Shown: piece after piece, positions 16,601 to 24,996 of the stretch
Layout: every line of letters begins with the position of its first letter
Position numbering within the stretch: the first letter of the stretch is position 1
Assembly: GCA_049323655.1 (NCBI GenBank)
Contig: JBMONO010000014.1
Span: 1 to 64,000 of the forward strand
DNA length: 64,000 bases
Source: DB1 sp049323655
Lineage (GTDB): Bacteria; Desulfobacterota; Desulfobulbia; Desulfobulbales; SURF-16
Direction of reading: 5' to 3'
The notes under the pieces: generated by a model
The model's database searches: none
Seen by the model: the letters and a program-made list of their open reading frames with translations, nothing else
Told to the model about the DNA's origin: nothing
Translations under genes and position numbers: made by a program

Positions 16601-17272
16601 GCCGATCAGCAGGGAGAAAGGCAGCCGGTAAAAGGGGAAGACGGGGCTCTTCTGCAAGGGAATGAGGTGGGCGGTGTTGTAGGTGTGGTCGTGGCTTCGT
16701 TCGATGTGCAGAAAGAGTTTCTTTGCGGTCAGGCGAGAGCAGATCAGTTTTCCGCGCAAAAGCGACCAGGCGGAGATGTCGCCCTCCACCTCTCCTGCGG
16801 AAAAAAGAGGATCGATGCGGTCATCCGGCTGGTCGAGACGGGGACCGATGATGGTGTTTTCCAGGCGAAAGACCAGAGTGAAAGGGTTGAAGTCGACTCT
16901 GCCGAAGGTAATCTGCCTCTGCAGCTTCTTGGTTATCATCTCCGGCAGAATGGATTGGATAAGATAGGGCAAGCCGAGGAAACCGAACAAGCAGTAACTG
17001 AGAAAGAGGAGCAGAGCAACTGCCCCGGTCGGTTTCAGCCAGCCGGGCAGACGACTTCCGGACGCCATACCCGGCTGGGACGGCAAGGATTTTTTGCTGG
17101 GAGGCCGCCTTGCACCCGTGCCGCTCTTTTCTGACGGATGCGGGCTCTCTTCGTCGGAAGGACCGATGACCACCGCAGGCTCGCGGTCCTCCGGCGGCCG
17201 TGCGGTTGGCTCTTCCGGTGGGTGTTCTGCGATGATTATCGATCCGAAGGGATCACGGGGATCATCGGCCAT
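13634..17272 (-). CDS. Large AsmA/TamB-like DUF748 envelope protein
   Basis: A 1212-residue protein. A charged, proline-rich cytoplasmic segment (about 1-75) precedes one TM helix at about 80-105. A long periplasmic part made of repeated beta-strand units follows, as in the AsmA-like DUF748 family. Features include the N-terminal ITFGRVDFNPFTLVFRLEN and a late FxIDxG-like region. The last 150 residues resemble a degenerate OmpA-like segment with charged helices. Related proteins form bridge-like channels between the two membranes and are linked to lipid transport and outer-membrane integrity; the exact role here is unknown. It heads an operon with the PrmA-like and YkgJ-like genes. Confidence 0.88.
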   Translation of the reverse strand: MADDPRDPFGSIIIAEHPPEEPTARPPEDREPAVVIGPSDEESPHPSEKSGTGARRPPSKKSLPSQPGMASGSRLPGWLKPTGAVALLLFLSYCLFGFLGLPYLIQSILPEMITKKLQRQITFGRVDFNPFTLVFRLENTIIGPRLDQPDDRIDPLFSAGEVEGDISAWSLLRGKLICSRLTAKKLFLHIERSHDHTYNTAHLIPLQKSPVFPFYRLPFSLLIGDLSITGSRILFDDLPAGRSHTLDDITLVLPLMPAGRGQETDFSPGRSDTGTRLIAPSFSAVINGSPIAVSGESSIQDNDVVTRLSLHLEGVDVPTYLAYLPGWKPIITKGTADIDVTAAFHLGAAGPADLAIDTRIQLTDITLAGAKNQGGSLPMTTVNASLFPLEDRWVIHEILIKDPVVTLTRKADGTWALPLPAPIMTTKKQGEGVPFSIAVEKTEISNGTLAISDERPGQSLSRTFSDVTFSLTTTAPATSAIASFSLTGTTAENSHISVQGEFDPTTRAIAGEVTAASLPLTALAPFSTPGGHRLEQGTIRRLDSRFTWTDRGEQAQKVLLPKGTATIVDVTLGPPQAALLSSPALQLDFTGFDPAEKSIDTLHIRGEEAKIAFIKTQDGHSNWSGKSAAPTPAAVTPESGWDVSGLSFSLAKTTITVDDASLPTPLALNIRESNLTGSALSTRPGNTGHIALQSADFGQGTLTLEGPLTLSPFAATLRCAVDGYQLAQIPATFSDWLNLSRFTGEADADGTLQLPGFSYSGSLTLRDLTTAGATGPPVLGSTQAQAEGITLKLAPFSLTTEKLSLVEPFFNWIIAADGAMNITSLLNRDGMKLKGFVNNGQVSLPTLVIQDGTLNFQDNRVTPAYTQKLVVQSIMKNLVNLPSSRLRLDLTAAMGTVTATVNGELGFFEGPLFADLRAEIGEVPITQFTPYLTPLLDATITSGTFSLASRYRREMQAFAADTTLRVAKLRFAPSQENRASTLPLAVALLSDAEETITLILPLRGETGDPAASFPAALGRAIRAIPLKSKVSPLALLKNDFPEVSDALDHLLFSPGSAALTEEQKMSLTTIARILAARPLLQLTIRGFAGQDRDREALLQFKKEKGRRSREEQEANKTRRITEKYGGEEIAPLQTDQQPNMVAAIPKITVSTKELLNLATKRAQTVSDFLSRERRIPSSQLLIADAALVPPGAPGRPASRVDLRFGTAAATSP

Positions 17273-17334
17273 GGGCTCTTCTCTGCTGAAAAAGTGGCAA
17301 TTATACCGCTGATGGTATACATATCATCTCAATC

Positions 17335-17436
17335 TTGATGGGCTCGCAAAAGCCCGCAAACCATGGCGGGCGAGAAAGGGAAAATAACGAGTTACATGCG
17401 CTGCCCGTCGGAATCGTGGCTTATTACGATTCTGCC
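17335..17436 (+). repeat. Dispersed repeat B, copy 1
   Basis: About 100 bp of a unit whose marks are a GATGG edge, GCAAACCATGGCGGGCGAGA, ACGAGTTAC, and a trailing GGAATCGTGG with a TTACGATTC dyad. Copies lie near 43963-44067 and 63331-63422. It sits in the intergenic gap between the DUF748 gene and plsC, like the other copies, which are also intergenic. Confidence 0.75.
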
Positions 17437-17561
17437 GATTTTGCCGCGGACATCATGCCGCGGCCGCAAGATTTTTCCGTTTCTTACCATGATATGACAA
17501 TCTTGACCAGACTTTCAGCAGGGCGTGCCATTGACGGTCAGTGGCGCCGGTGGAGAGAACC

Positions 17562-18287
17562 ATGATGAAACTTGTGACGTCTGTCAGAGGAATAACCGTA
17601 TTGTTGGTGGCGCCGCTGTTGACCTTTGTCGTCAGTCTGCTGGCAATCATCTATCTCGTCGTTCTGCGGGGTTCGGCACGCAAGGCCCAGATGCTGCCCC
17701 GGATGTGGGGAAAAATCATTCTGGCAATAAGCGGGGTACGGGTCACGGTGGAGGGGCTGGAGAATATCGAGCCGGACCGTCCCTATATCTTTGCCGCCAA
17801 CCATCAGAGCCAGTTCGATATCTTTGCCATGCAGGGCTGCTTTCATGTCGATTTCCGTTGGCTGGCGAAACAGGAGTTGTTCCGGATTCCGCTGTTCGGC
17901 AAGGCCATGCGACTGGCCGGTTATGTCGCCGTTGACCGTTCCCACGGCCGCGAGGCCCTGAAAAGTCTGAAAGAGGCGGCTGAGCGGATTGCCGCCGGTA
18001 CCTCGGTGGTTCTCTTTCCTGAAGGGACGAGAAGTCGTGACGGCCGGCTTCAGCCCTTCAAGACCGGCGGCATGGTGCTGGCAATCAAATCAGGAGTGCC
18101 GCTGGTGCCGGTGGGGATTTCCGGCACCTTTCAGGTCCTGCCCAAGGGCAGGCTGCTGGCGCAGCCCGGGCGGGTCGTCATCCGGGTCGGCCGCCCACTG
18201 GAAACCAGGGGACTGACTGCTGGTCAGAAACAGGAACTGGCGGAAAGGCTGCATGGGGAGGTGGCCCGCTTGCTGGGACAGGGGTAA
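17562..18287 (+). CDS. plsC: 1-acyl-sn-glycerol-3-phosphate acyltransferase (PlsC family)
   Basis: A 241-residue membrane-bound acyltransferase that transfers an acyl chain to lysophosphatidic acid in phospholipid synthesis. The N-terminal hydrophobic stretch is at about 8-35. The catalytic NHxxxxD motif appears as NHQSQFD. FPEGTRSRDG is the substrate-binding motif, and VPLVPVGISGT is the later conserved block. I chose the ATG at 17562 (or the adjacent 17565) because GGAGAG lies five bases upstream. It is single, facing the LdcA gene, with the repeat B copy just upstream. Confidence 0.94.
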   Translation: MMKLVTSVRGITVLLVAPLLTFVVSLLAIIYLVVLRGSARKAQMLPRMWGKIILAISGVRVTVEGLENIEPDRPYIFAANHQSQFDIFAMQGCFHVDFRWLAKQELFRIPLFGKAMRLAGYVAVDRSHGREALKSLKEAAERIAAGTSVVLFPEGTRSRDGRLQPFKTGGMVLAIKSGVPLVPVGISGTFQVLPKGRLLAQPGRVVIRVGRPLETRGLTAGQKQELAERLHGEVARLLGQG

Positions 18288-18333
18288 GGGCAAAGCGGTC
18301 CGAGGAATTGTCGTCCGGGGAGGCGTTGTCAGT

Positions 18334-19263
18334 CTAGTCAGTTCGACAGCAGGGGCCGGCAAAGGCAAGGACGCCGGACCCGGAATCCATGATCGCCTCG
18401 ACGCCGAAGGGCAGGACGTGGTTACTGGGACCATGGCCGGCCGGGAAGCGGGCCCAGATGGGAAAGGATTCGTCGGCAAAAAGTTCCATGACCCTGGCCC
18501 AGATGATCTCCTCGTCACCGCAGTCGGTGAAGGAGCCGAGCAGCAGGCCGGTGATGCCGGCGAATCGGCCTGTCATTTTCAGATGGGTCAGTAGGCGGTC
18601 AACGCGATAGGGCGCCTCACCGACATCTTCAAGCAAGACGATTTTCCCCTGCCACGGATTCTCGAATGGGGTGGCGAGCAGATGAACGAGGGTGGTCAGG
18701 TTGCCGCCGGCGAGCGGACCCCGGCCGGTGCCGGATTTCAGGATGGTGAGCGCGGGGGATCTGATCGGCTCAACGATGCCGCGGGTCAGGGCCAGGAATA
18801 AGGCGTGCAGTGAGTCGGGGTCGCTGGTGGCCAGGGTGGTGACCATCGGGCCGTGAAAGGTAACCAGCCCTGCCTTGCGGGCGATTGCCCCGAGCAGGGC
18901 GGTGATGTCGCTGAAGCCTATGAACGGCTTTGGGAAGGAGCGCAACAACCCGTAATCGATGTCGGCCAGGATGCGCAGGGTGCCGTAGCCGCCCCGCACC
19001 GCAAGAACCGCCTTTACGTCGGGATCTCGCCACACCTCGTGGAAAAGGGCGCTGCGGTGCGGATCCGGGCCGGCCAGGTAGCCCTCCCGGGCATCGAGGC
19101 CGCGGGCAATCTTGACCGGAAACCCTGCTTCGCCGAGCAGGTGGACGCCGCTGGCGAATTGCTCTTCCCGCCAGGCCCCGGCCGGCGCCACCAGGCCGAT
19201 GGTGTCGCCGCGACGGAGGACAGGGGGAAGCAGGGGAAAGATTTCTTCAGCAGTTACGGGCAT
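18334..19263 (-). CDS. LD-carboxypeptidase (LdcA/MccF family, peptidase S66)
   Basis: A 309-residue serine peptidase that trims the terminal D-Ala from murein tetrapeptides during cell-wall recycling, or in MccF relatives hydrolyses acyl-sulfamoyl nucleotides. The N-terminal VLRRGDTIGLVAPAG and RGGYGTLRIL are typical. GFSDIT holds the likely nucleophile serine, and LLEDVGEAPYRVDRLL the later acidic part. ATG at 19263 overlaps the end of coaX by 17 bp, so translation is probably coupled; the frame is open further upstream over coaX. The protein has no signal peptide and should be cytoplasmic. Confidence 0.92.
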   Translation of the reverse strand: MPVTAEEIFPLLPPVLRRGDTIGLVAPAGAWREEQFASGVHLLGEAGFPVKIARGLDAREGYLAGPDPHRSALFHEVWRDPDVKAVLAVRGGYGTLRILADIDYGLLRSFPKPFIGFSDITALLGAIARKAGLVTFHGPMVTTLATSDPDSLHALFLALTRGIVEPIRSPALTILKSGTGRGPLAGGNLTTLVHLLATPFENPWQGKIVLLEDVGEAPYRVDRLLTHLKMTGRFAGITGLLLGSFTDCGDEEIIWARVMELFADESFPIWARFPAGHGPSNHVLPFGVEAIMDSGSGVLAFAGPCCRTD

Positions 19264-20020
19264 GGATGAGACGCAGTCCTTCCAGGGTGAGCAACGGTTC
19301 CACCGCCTCAATGCTTGGGGCATAGGGGGCGATGACCCCGGCCATGCCGCCGGTGGCGATGACTTTGGGGGGCAGGGGGGCGAACTGTGCGACCATCCGC
19401 TGCACCAGCCCTTCCACCAGGCCGCCGAAGCCATACAGCAGGCCGGCGCGCAGTGCCATTGCCGTGTTGGTACCGATCGGTTTTTCCGGGGCAATGGTGA
19501 AATCGATCCGCGGCAGCTTGGCGGTGCGCTGGATGAGGGCGTCGAACGAGATGCCCAGTCCCGGGGCGATGGCGCCGCCGATATACTCGCCTGCGGCTGA
19601 GACGCAGTCCAGGGTGATGGCGGTACCGAAATCGACGATGATCAGGGCCTGGCGGTAACGGGCAAAGCCTGCCGCTGCGTTGATGATCCGGTCTGCGCCG
19701 ACCTCATCCGGGTTGTCGGTGACGACCGCCACCCCGGTATCGAGGTTCTTGCCCTTGACCTGCAAAGCCTCACAACCGAGATAGGCACCGGCCATTTTGC
19801 TCCAGGTCGATCCCAGCGGCGGGGCGACCGAACCGATGATCACCCCGCTGACCGCGGTCAGGCTCTGTTTTTTGAGGTGAAAGAGACCGGCGAGCCGGGC
19901 GGCCAGCTCGTCGCTGGTGATATTCCGGTTCGTCTGCATGCGCCAGTCGCAGCAGAGGCGTTCGCCCTGGAAAAGACCAAGGACGGTGTGGGTGTTGCCC
20001 ACGTCGACCGCAAGCAGCAT
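19247..20020 (-). CDS. coaX: Type III pantothenate kinase
   Basis: A 257-residue kinase for the first step of coenzyme A synthesis (pantothenate to 4'-phosphopantothenate). Family motifs are visible: DVGNTHTVLGLF (phosphate 1), GADRIINAAA, DFGTAITLDCVS with GGAIAPGL, and TGGMA near the end. The ATG at 20020 gives MLLAVDVGNT; GGGAGA lies just upstream. It overlaps ldcA downstream and is divergent from the REC-kinase gene at 20241. Confidence 0.96.
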   Translation of the reverse strand: MLLAVDVGNTHTVLGLFQGERLCCDWRMQTNRNITSDELAARLAGLFHLKKQSLTAVSGVIIGSVAPPLGSTWSKMAGAYLGCEALQVKGKNLDTGVAVVTDNPDEVGADRIINAAAGFARYRQALIIVDFGTAITLDCVSAAGEYIGGAIAPGLGISFDALIQRTAKLPRIDFTIAPEKPIGTNTAMALRAGLLYGFGGLVEGLVQRMVAQFAPLPPKVIATGGMAGVIAPYAPSIEAVEPLLTLEGLRLIHARNC

Positions 20021-20240
20021 TGTCTCTCCCTTTTCTGGTAAAATTCTCTCGAAAAAACCTTTTGACAACAGGACGATTGTGATAAAGTCGCACTACAGCT
20101 TCTCAGCGCCGTCCGGCTGGTGGTGACCCATTAGAACACTATACCCTGATCGGGTCCATGGCGCTCGGAAAAGATGAGTGTGCTGCAAAGACCAATTCCA
20201 CGTTCCCGACCGGCGGGGCGTCTGACATGAAGAGCGGAAT

Positions 20241-21332
20241 GTGAAGGTTCACAATAAGATCCTCATTGTTGACGATGAGCCCATCATCCTGTTTTACATG
20301 CAGGATCTGCTCAGCTCGGCAGGTGATTATATCGTCGAGTCGGCCGATTCCGGGGAAAAGGCGCTGGAAATTCTGCCAGCTTTCAAGCCTGATCTCATCC
20401 TCCTCGACATCCAGCTGCCGGGGATGGACGGCTATGAGGTGTGCCGTGCCATCCGCGCTGATAACACATACCGTTTTACCAAGATCATTATGGTCTCCGG
20501 CCATGCCCGGGTCAATGAGCGCCTGCGGGGATACGAGGCCGGTGCCGATGATTACATCGGCAAACCTTTCGATAACGAGGAACTCCTGGCCAAGGTGCGG
20601 GTTTTTACTCAGCTCAAAAACAAGGAAGAGGTGGATCAGGTCAAAGGGGATCTGCTCACCCTGATCACCCATGAGACGCGCACCCCGGTCAGCGGGATCA
20701 TCGGCTGCGCCGAGCTGCTCGCCAGCGACCCGACCCTGTCGGAAGAGGGACGAGAGCTGGCGGTGCTGATCGCCAAATCGGGTCAGCAGCTCTTTCGTTT
20801 CATGAAAAATGCGGTGCTGCTCTGTAAGCTCAAGGCCGGTATCGAGCTCCATTATAATCCGGAGCCGGTGAGCAGCATGCTGTCCAATGTGATCAACAAT
20901 CTGGTGGAAGATCATCTCGATGACAAGGTGCGGCTCACCGTTGATTTCGACGATTCCCTTGTTCTGGAAGCGGATTGGCCGCTGCTGATTAATGTTTTCC
21001 GGATGGTGTTGGAAAATGCCTATAAGTTTTCTCCGGAAGATGGCACCGTCAACGTCAGAAGCTGGAGCGAGCAGGGTATGGTCCATGTCAGTATCGCTGA
21101 TCAGGGCAAAGGGGTGGAACCGCATTTGCGCGATCAGATTTTTGATGAGTTTGCCATCAAGGATGTGGCCCACCATCAGCGGGGCCAGGGCATCAGTCTG
21201 GCGATCTGCCGCTATATCCTCCATTATCACCACGGCACTATTCGCGTTGAAGACGCCCCGGCCGGAGGCGCGCTGTTTCTCATCAGTCTGCCACTACGGG
21301 ACATCGAAGGAATCAGTCAGCAGCAGGCATGA
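20241..21332 (+). CDS. REC-histidine kinase signalling protein
   Basis: A 363-residue soluble protein with an N-terminal receiver domain (about 1-125; phospho-acceptor in LLDIQLPGMDG), a HisKA dimerisation domain with THETRTP, and a HATPase domain whose N box is VFRMVLENAYKF and G boxes DQGKG and QRGQGISLAI. There is no sensor domain, so it probably relays from a partner kinase. The start is a GTG at 20241, the only plausible one in the frame; the ribosome site is weak. The stop overlaps the next gene as ATGA, so the zinc-ribbon protein at 21329 is translationally coupled. Confidence 0.92.
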   Translation: MKVHNKILIVDDEPIILFYMQDLLSSAGDYIVESADSGEKALEILPAFKPDLILLDIQLPGMDGYEVCRAIRADNTYRFTKIIMVSGHARVNERLRGYEAGADDYIGKPFDNEELLAKVRVFTQLKNKEEVDQVKGDLLTLITHETRTPVSGIIGCAELLASDPTLSEEGRELAVLIAKSGQQLFRFMKNAVLLCKLKAGIELHYNPEPVSSMLSNVINNLVEDHLDDKVRLTVDFDDSLVLEADWPLLINVFRMVLENAYKFSPEDGTVNVRSWSEQGMVHVSIADQGKGVEPHLRDQIFDEFAIKDVAHHQRGQGISLAICRYILHYHHGTIRVEDAPAGGALFLISLPLRDIEGISQQQA

Positions 21333-21535
21333 ACGAGAAGAAAACCTTTAGCCGTCGCCGGGCGAAAAAAGATGGCTACGTCTGTCACTGTTGCAGGAAA
21401 AATCTTCCTTACTGCCACAATTGCCTGTGCGGCTTCCAGATCTGCGACGTCTGTTTCCGGGAAAATCTCTGGGGGATCAGCAACGGTCCAACCTGGGTTT
21501 GTCCTGATTGCGGGCGGGTGCGCATGACCTATTGA
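21329..21535 (+). CDS. Small cysteine-rich zinc-ribbon-like protein (68 aa)
   Basis: A 68-residue protein with a basic N-terminus and paired cysteines: CHCC, CHNCLC, CDVC and CPDC, suggesting one or two zinc-binding knuckles. It overlaps the end of the REC-kinase by 4 bp and overlaps the tail of convergent thiD by 7 bp. I recognise no named family. Coupling to the kinase suggests a partner or regulator of it, which is inference. Confidence 0.75.
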   Translation: MNEKKTFSRRRAKKDGYVCHCCRKNLPYCHNCLCGFQICDVCFRENLWGISNGPTWVCPDCGRVRMTY

Positions 21536-22443
21536 TCTTCTCCGGCACATCCCGGTGTCGCGATTCTTCCTCTCTTCCTTTCATTTCGTCCGGCGATCAT
21601 CAGATGATGGAGCAGCGGTCCGGTGCCGTGGCCGACAGGGCAGGGTGCGCTTGTGGAGATCAGCCGTTCGAGGAAGGCGGAAGCACGGGTAAAGGCGCGA
21701 ACCAGGCTGCCCGTCCTCATGTGGTAGGCGGTAAAGGCAGAGGCAAAAGTACAGCCGGTGCCGTGGGTGTTGAACGAGGAAATCCGCGGATGACGGGCGG
21801 CGCGAATCAGCGGTCGGCCCTTTTTTTTTATCCTTGCCGTCGGGCCGGGTCGCAGCAGATAATCGGTAACCGTGTTGTGGTCGGGGTTGAGATGGCCGCC
21901 GGTGAGGCAGATTGCCTGCAGGCGGGGATAGCGGACCAGGAGTTCTCCGGCTGCTGCCAGGGCGCTCTCCTCCGAGAGACACGGGCAATCGGCAAGGATT
22001 TCCAGTTCGCCGAGGTTTGGGGTCAGTACCGTGCAACAGCCTGCCACTAGTCGCAGGGCCGCATGATTTTTTTCCAGAAGCAGGGGGGTGCCGGCAGAAG
22101 ATCCGGCCACCGGATCGTAGATGATCTGGCCGGGGAATGTCGCCAGGACGCCGGCCAGTGCCCCGGCGATCTCGGCGCTGCCCACCATGCCGATCTTGAT
22201 GTGGGTGATGAACAGGTCATCGAGCACCGCCCGCACCTGCTGGGAAACCACATCGGGGGGCAATGGCAGGACAGCGCTGACGCCGAGGGTGTTTTGAATG
22301 GTCAGGGCGGTGATCGCCGCACTGCTATACACCCCGAGCACGGTGAATGTCTTGATGTCCGCCTGGATGCCGGCCCCCCCGGAGGGATCGGAGCCGGCAA
22401 TGGTCAGGACGGCGGGGACTCGCCGATCAGCATGGGACATCAT
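21529..22443 (-). CDS. thiD: Hydroxymethylpyrimidine/phosphomethylpyrimidine kinase
   Basis: A 304-residue ribokinase-fold enzyme that phosphorylates HMP and HMP-P in thiamine synthesis. TIAGSDPSGGAGIQADIKTF is the N-terminal substrate motif. KIGMVGS, DPVAGSSAG and TPNLGE follow. The anion hole GTGCTFASA lies near the C-terminus. I chose the first in-frame ATG (22443); the frame continues to a TTG at 22449. The gap from slyD is 12 bp and no clear Shine-Dalgarno is seen, so it depends on coupling to slyD. The last 30 residues form a basic tail. Confidence 0.95.
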   Translation of the reverse strand: MMSHADRRVPAVLTIAGSDPSGGAGIQADIKTFTVLGVYSSAAITALTIQNTLGVSAVLPLPPDVVSQQVRAVLDDLFITHIKIGMVGSAEIAGALAGVLATFPGQIIYDPVAGSSAGTPLLLEKNHAALRLVAGCCTVLTPNLGELEILADCPCLSEESALAAAGELLVRYPRLQAICLTGGHLNPDHNTVTDYLLRPGPTARIKKKGRPLIRAARHPRISSFNTHGTGCTFASAFTAYHMRTGSLVRAFTRASAFLERLISTSAPCPVGHGTGPLLHHLMIAGRNERKRGRIATPGCAGEDQ

Positions 22444-22455
22444 GGACAAAGGCGG

Positions 22456-22944
22456 TCAGGAGCCGCAGCCGCAGCCGCCCGCAGCATTGGTCTGCGCCGG
22501 ACGGGTTGATCGGATTTTCTGCAGGGTAATCCGGTAGGTGATGCTTTTCCCGGCCAGGGGGTGATTGAAGTCAATGGTGACGTTGTCGCCGGACACAGAG
22601 GTAACCATGGCCGGGACTGTATGCTGGACACCATCCTTTTCCATGTTCATGCCGACCACCACGCCCGGCCGGATATCGGCATTTTCATCCCAGAAGGATC
22701 GTGATATCGAGTGCACCAGTTCCGGTCGGTGTATTCCGTAAGTCTCTTCCGGAGACAGGACGATTTCTCTGGTTTCGTTTGTCGTCATGCCTATCACCGC
22801 CTCCTCAAAGGCGGCCATGACGCTGCCGGTGCCGATGTGAAACTCAAGCGGGCCGGTATCTGCGGATGTTTCAAAAACCTCGCCGTTGTCCAGGAGCCCG
22901 TCATATACAACGGTTACAATATCGCCAGGTTGTGCTGTCTTCAT
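22456..22944 (-). CDS. slyD: FKBP-type peptidyl-prolyl isomerase, SlyD-like
   Basis: A 162-residue two-domain FKBP. The FKBP core begins DIVTVVYDGLLDNGEVFETS and the flap (IF) domain spans about 70-125, followed by the closing FKBP strand near PLAGKSITYRITLQKI. The C-terminus ends GGCGCGS, a short metal-binding tail like the longer histidine/cysteine tail of E. coli SlyD, which assists nickel delivery to hydrogenase. The ATG has GGAGAAA upstream. It is first in an operon with thiD. Confidence 0.93.
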   Translation of the reverse strand: MKTAQPGDIVTVVYDGLLDNGEVFETSADTGPLEFHIGTGSVMAAFEEAVIGMTTNETREIVLSPEETYGIHRPELVHSISRSFWDENADIRPGVVVGMNMEKDGVQHTVPAMVTSVSGDNVTIDFNHPLAGKSITYRITLQKIRSTRPAQTNAAGGCGCGS

Positions 22945-22976
22945 CTGTCGTTTTCTCCTTTGTCTGACCCTCTATT

Positions 22977-24518
22977 TTACCGGGGCAGGGTCCTGTTATG
23001 CTGGTGGCTGTTGAGTTGCAGAGCACGGACTTCGATTTTGTTTATCAAACGCCCAAGCTGTGCCCCGGGTGGCGGCACCGTTGCCGCAGTGCCGGCCGTT
23101 ACATTCGGATCATCCGTTTTGGGTACCGTGGTGAAGCTGGAAAAATCCTTTTCAATCCGTTCGCCGTAGGTGGCGATGGCGTCCCTGATCAGTTGCAGGA
23201 GATCGTTGTAGGGGAAGGGTTTCGCGCAGCCGATGAGTAGTGAGTCAATAAAGTCGTCAATCAATGCGCCCTGTTGATGATCCGTGCAATAGTAATAAGG
23301 GCAGGTGGTCAGGGCAATGGATATTTTTCCCGCCACCGTCTGTTCGTTCAGTGGGCCGTCGGCGCCTCCTCCGGCAAGAAGCAGTTTGAGAAGTCGGAAA
23401 AGTCCTTTGAATCCGCTGAAATAGGTCTTGCCCACGCCTTCGGCCAGCTGATGGGGATTCAGGGGGGAGCCGACCTGCTGAATTTTCATGCTGAGATGGG
23501 GGAGATACGAATCGCGAAAGGCTTCGAGGAAAACGGTCAGATTGTCAAGAAGAAGGGAGATGGCCTGCGCCTCTTTGATGATGTCGGATTTGTATTCGAA
23601 CTCACTGATGGTACCGCGCAGTTTACGGGCATTCTCTTCCAGCCGTGCCAGGGTTTCGGCAAGGTCGTTTTCCCTGGTCCGCTTCTGGCCTTCTTCGATG
23701 TTGTGTATTTTTCTGAGTTCGGGGAACAGGGTCCGGTTGATGGCCGCCGCGCGCAGGAGAATCTCGTTCAGGGCCGTGCGGCAGGTATCGAGACGGCAGC
23801 GCAGGGCAACCCGGGTGAGTTCCGGCAATCGGGGAAACTCTATGGCATCGAGGTCTTTTTCGAGTTTTTTCGCTTTGTGGGTCAGGCGGTGAATATTGTC
23901 CCCGTTTCCCATCAGAGATCGATTGTCGGTGACCAGGCGAAAAACAAGCAGGCCCTTGTCGAATATTTCCCTGCTCTTTTTCGATTTGTCTTCCAGCACC
24001 GTGGCAAGGGCAAGGAGATTGTCAAGGGCGAGATGTTTCCGGATGGTCACCGCCGCGTCGGAAAGGAGAGCGTTCTGACGTCGCAGGATGTCGAGCTGGT
24101 GCGGCAGGTCGCGGCAATCGCTTTTCAGGAGCAGGGCCTCGGCGGCCGTATCCCGCTCCGGCCGGTTGCCCAGCCGGATGTCCGCTTCCAGGTTGCTTAA
24201 TCGGTTTTCCCATTTGACAAGGTCCTGCAGGATGGCACGGGCGTTTTTGTGAATATTCTGCGTTGCCAGGAAAAGGGCGCAGTGGTCGATGCCAAGTACG
24301 GTCAGCACGGATCGATAGCGGTCGATATCCACATCGCCCCACTGTGCGACGATGCGGTCGTCGCCAAGTATCTTCAGGGCCGTGCTTCGTGCCTGTTGAA
24401 AAAGAGATCTGAGAAAAGTAATAGTCGCTGCCGCTTGTTGGGTCACGGGGATTAATCTGCAAAGAGTGAGAAAAAAGCGATGATGGTTTGACAGATGTTC
24501 ACGGCCACTATATAACAT
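22977..24518 (-). CDS. Coiled-coil protein of unknown function
   Basis: A 513-residue mostly helical protein without signal peptide or TM segment. Coiled-coil stretches occur around 95-120, 195-215 and 270-320. I recognise no family. The ATG at 24518 overlaps a very good plus-strand sigma70 promoter (24488-24516) and has no Shine-Dalgarno; a GTG at 24446 is a possible later start, so the N-terminus is unsure. It is 32 bp upstream of slyD on the same strand and may be co-transcribed with slyD and thiD. Confidence 0.75.
   Translation of the reverse strand: MLYSGREHLSNHHRFFLTLCRLIPVTQQAAATITFLRSLFQQARSTALKILGDDRIVAQWGDVDIDRYRSVLTVLGIDHCALFLATQNIHKNARAILQDLVKWENRLSNLEADIRLGNRPERDTAAEALLLKSDCRDLPHQLDILRRQNALLSDAAVTIRKHLALDNLLALATVLEDKSKKSREIFDKGLLVFRLVTDNRSLMGNGDNIHRLTHKAKKLEKDLDAIEFPRLPELTRVALRCRLDTCRTALNEILLRAAAINRTLFPELRKIHNIEEGQKRTRENDLAETLARLEENARKLRGTISEFEYKSDIIKEAQAISLLLDNLTVFLEAFRDSYLPHLSMKIQQVGSPLNPHQLAEGVGKTYFSGFKGLFRLLKLLLAGGGADGPLNEQTVAGKISIALTTCPYYYCTDHQQGALIDDFIDSLLIGCAKPFPYNDLLQLIRDAIATYGERIEKDFSSFTTVPKTDDPNVTAGTAATVPPPGAQLGRLINKIEVRALQLNSHQHNRTLPR
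24488..24516 (+). promoter_or_regulatory. Strong sigma70-type promoter for the cytochrome/porin operon
   Basis: TTGACA at 24488-24493, a 17-base spacer, and TATAAC at 24511-24516 form a near-consensus promoter. It faces the monohaem cytochrome at 24668, giving a leader of about 145 bases. It overlaps the proposed start of the minus-strand coiled-coil gene. Confidence 0.8.
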
Positions 24519-24667
24519 AATCGATGCTGAGAAAATGAGAAAAAATGTTTATCATATGAAGCCATTGCATGGCATGGCAAGCGGAAGGGCGGTCGGCGTG
24601 CGACAAAAAACGCAGCGCCTGCCGGGCGTCAATCACGGATGAACAATACGAGCAAAAGGGGGAAAAA

Positions 24668-24973
24668 ATGAAATGGGGAATCATGTGCTGTCTGGTGCTG
24701 GTGACGGCAATGACTGCCGGTCCGGCCAGCGCGGACGGCAGCGCGCTTTTCCGGGGAAAATGCGGCAGCTGTCATCAGAAGGGAGGACAGGCCGCGCCGG
24801 TTAATCCGGCGGACAAGGCGGCGGTGGTCTGGGAGAAGTTTTTTGACCGCAACCGGCATAGCGTTGATTTGTCGCCAATATTGAGCGCCGACGAGCTGAC
24901 CGAGGTGGTCGCGTATCTGAAAAAATTTGCCGCGGACAGCGATCGTCCGGAGACGGCCGCCATTCCCAAGTAA
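24668..24973 (+). CDS. Small monohaem c-type cytochrome
   Basis: A 101-residue periplasmic protein with an N-terminal signal sequence and one haem site, CGSCH (about 32-36). I see no methionine in the C-terminal part (LSPILSADELTEVVAYLKKF) to act as the usual distal ligand. The ATG at 24668 follows AGGGGGA; the open frame upstream is an extension. A porin-like gene follows after 23 bp, so they form a pair under the promoter at 24488. Confidence 0.88.
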   Translation: MKWGIMCCLVLVTAMTAGPASADGSALFRGKCGSCHQKGGQAAPVNPADKAAVVWEKFFDRNRHSVDLSPILSADELTEVVAYLKKFAADSDRPETAAIPK

Positions 24974-24996
24974 AAGCCTGAAATGGAGATAATGAG

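Noticed and set aside
20062..20088. TTGACA with TAAAGT as a promoter for the REC-kinase
   Set aside because: The spacer is only 15 bases and the -10 box is weak.
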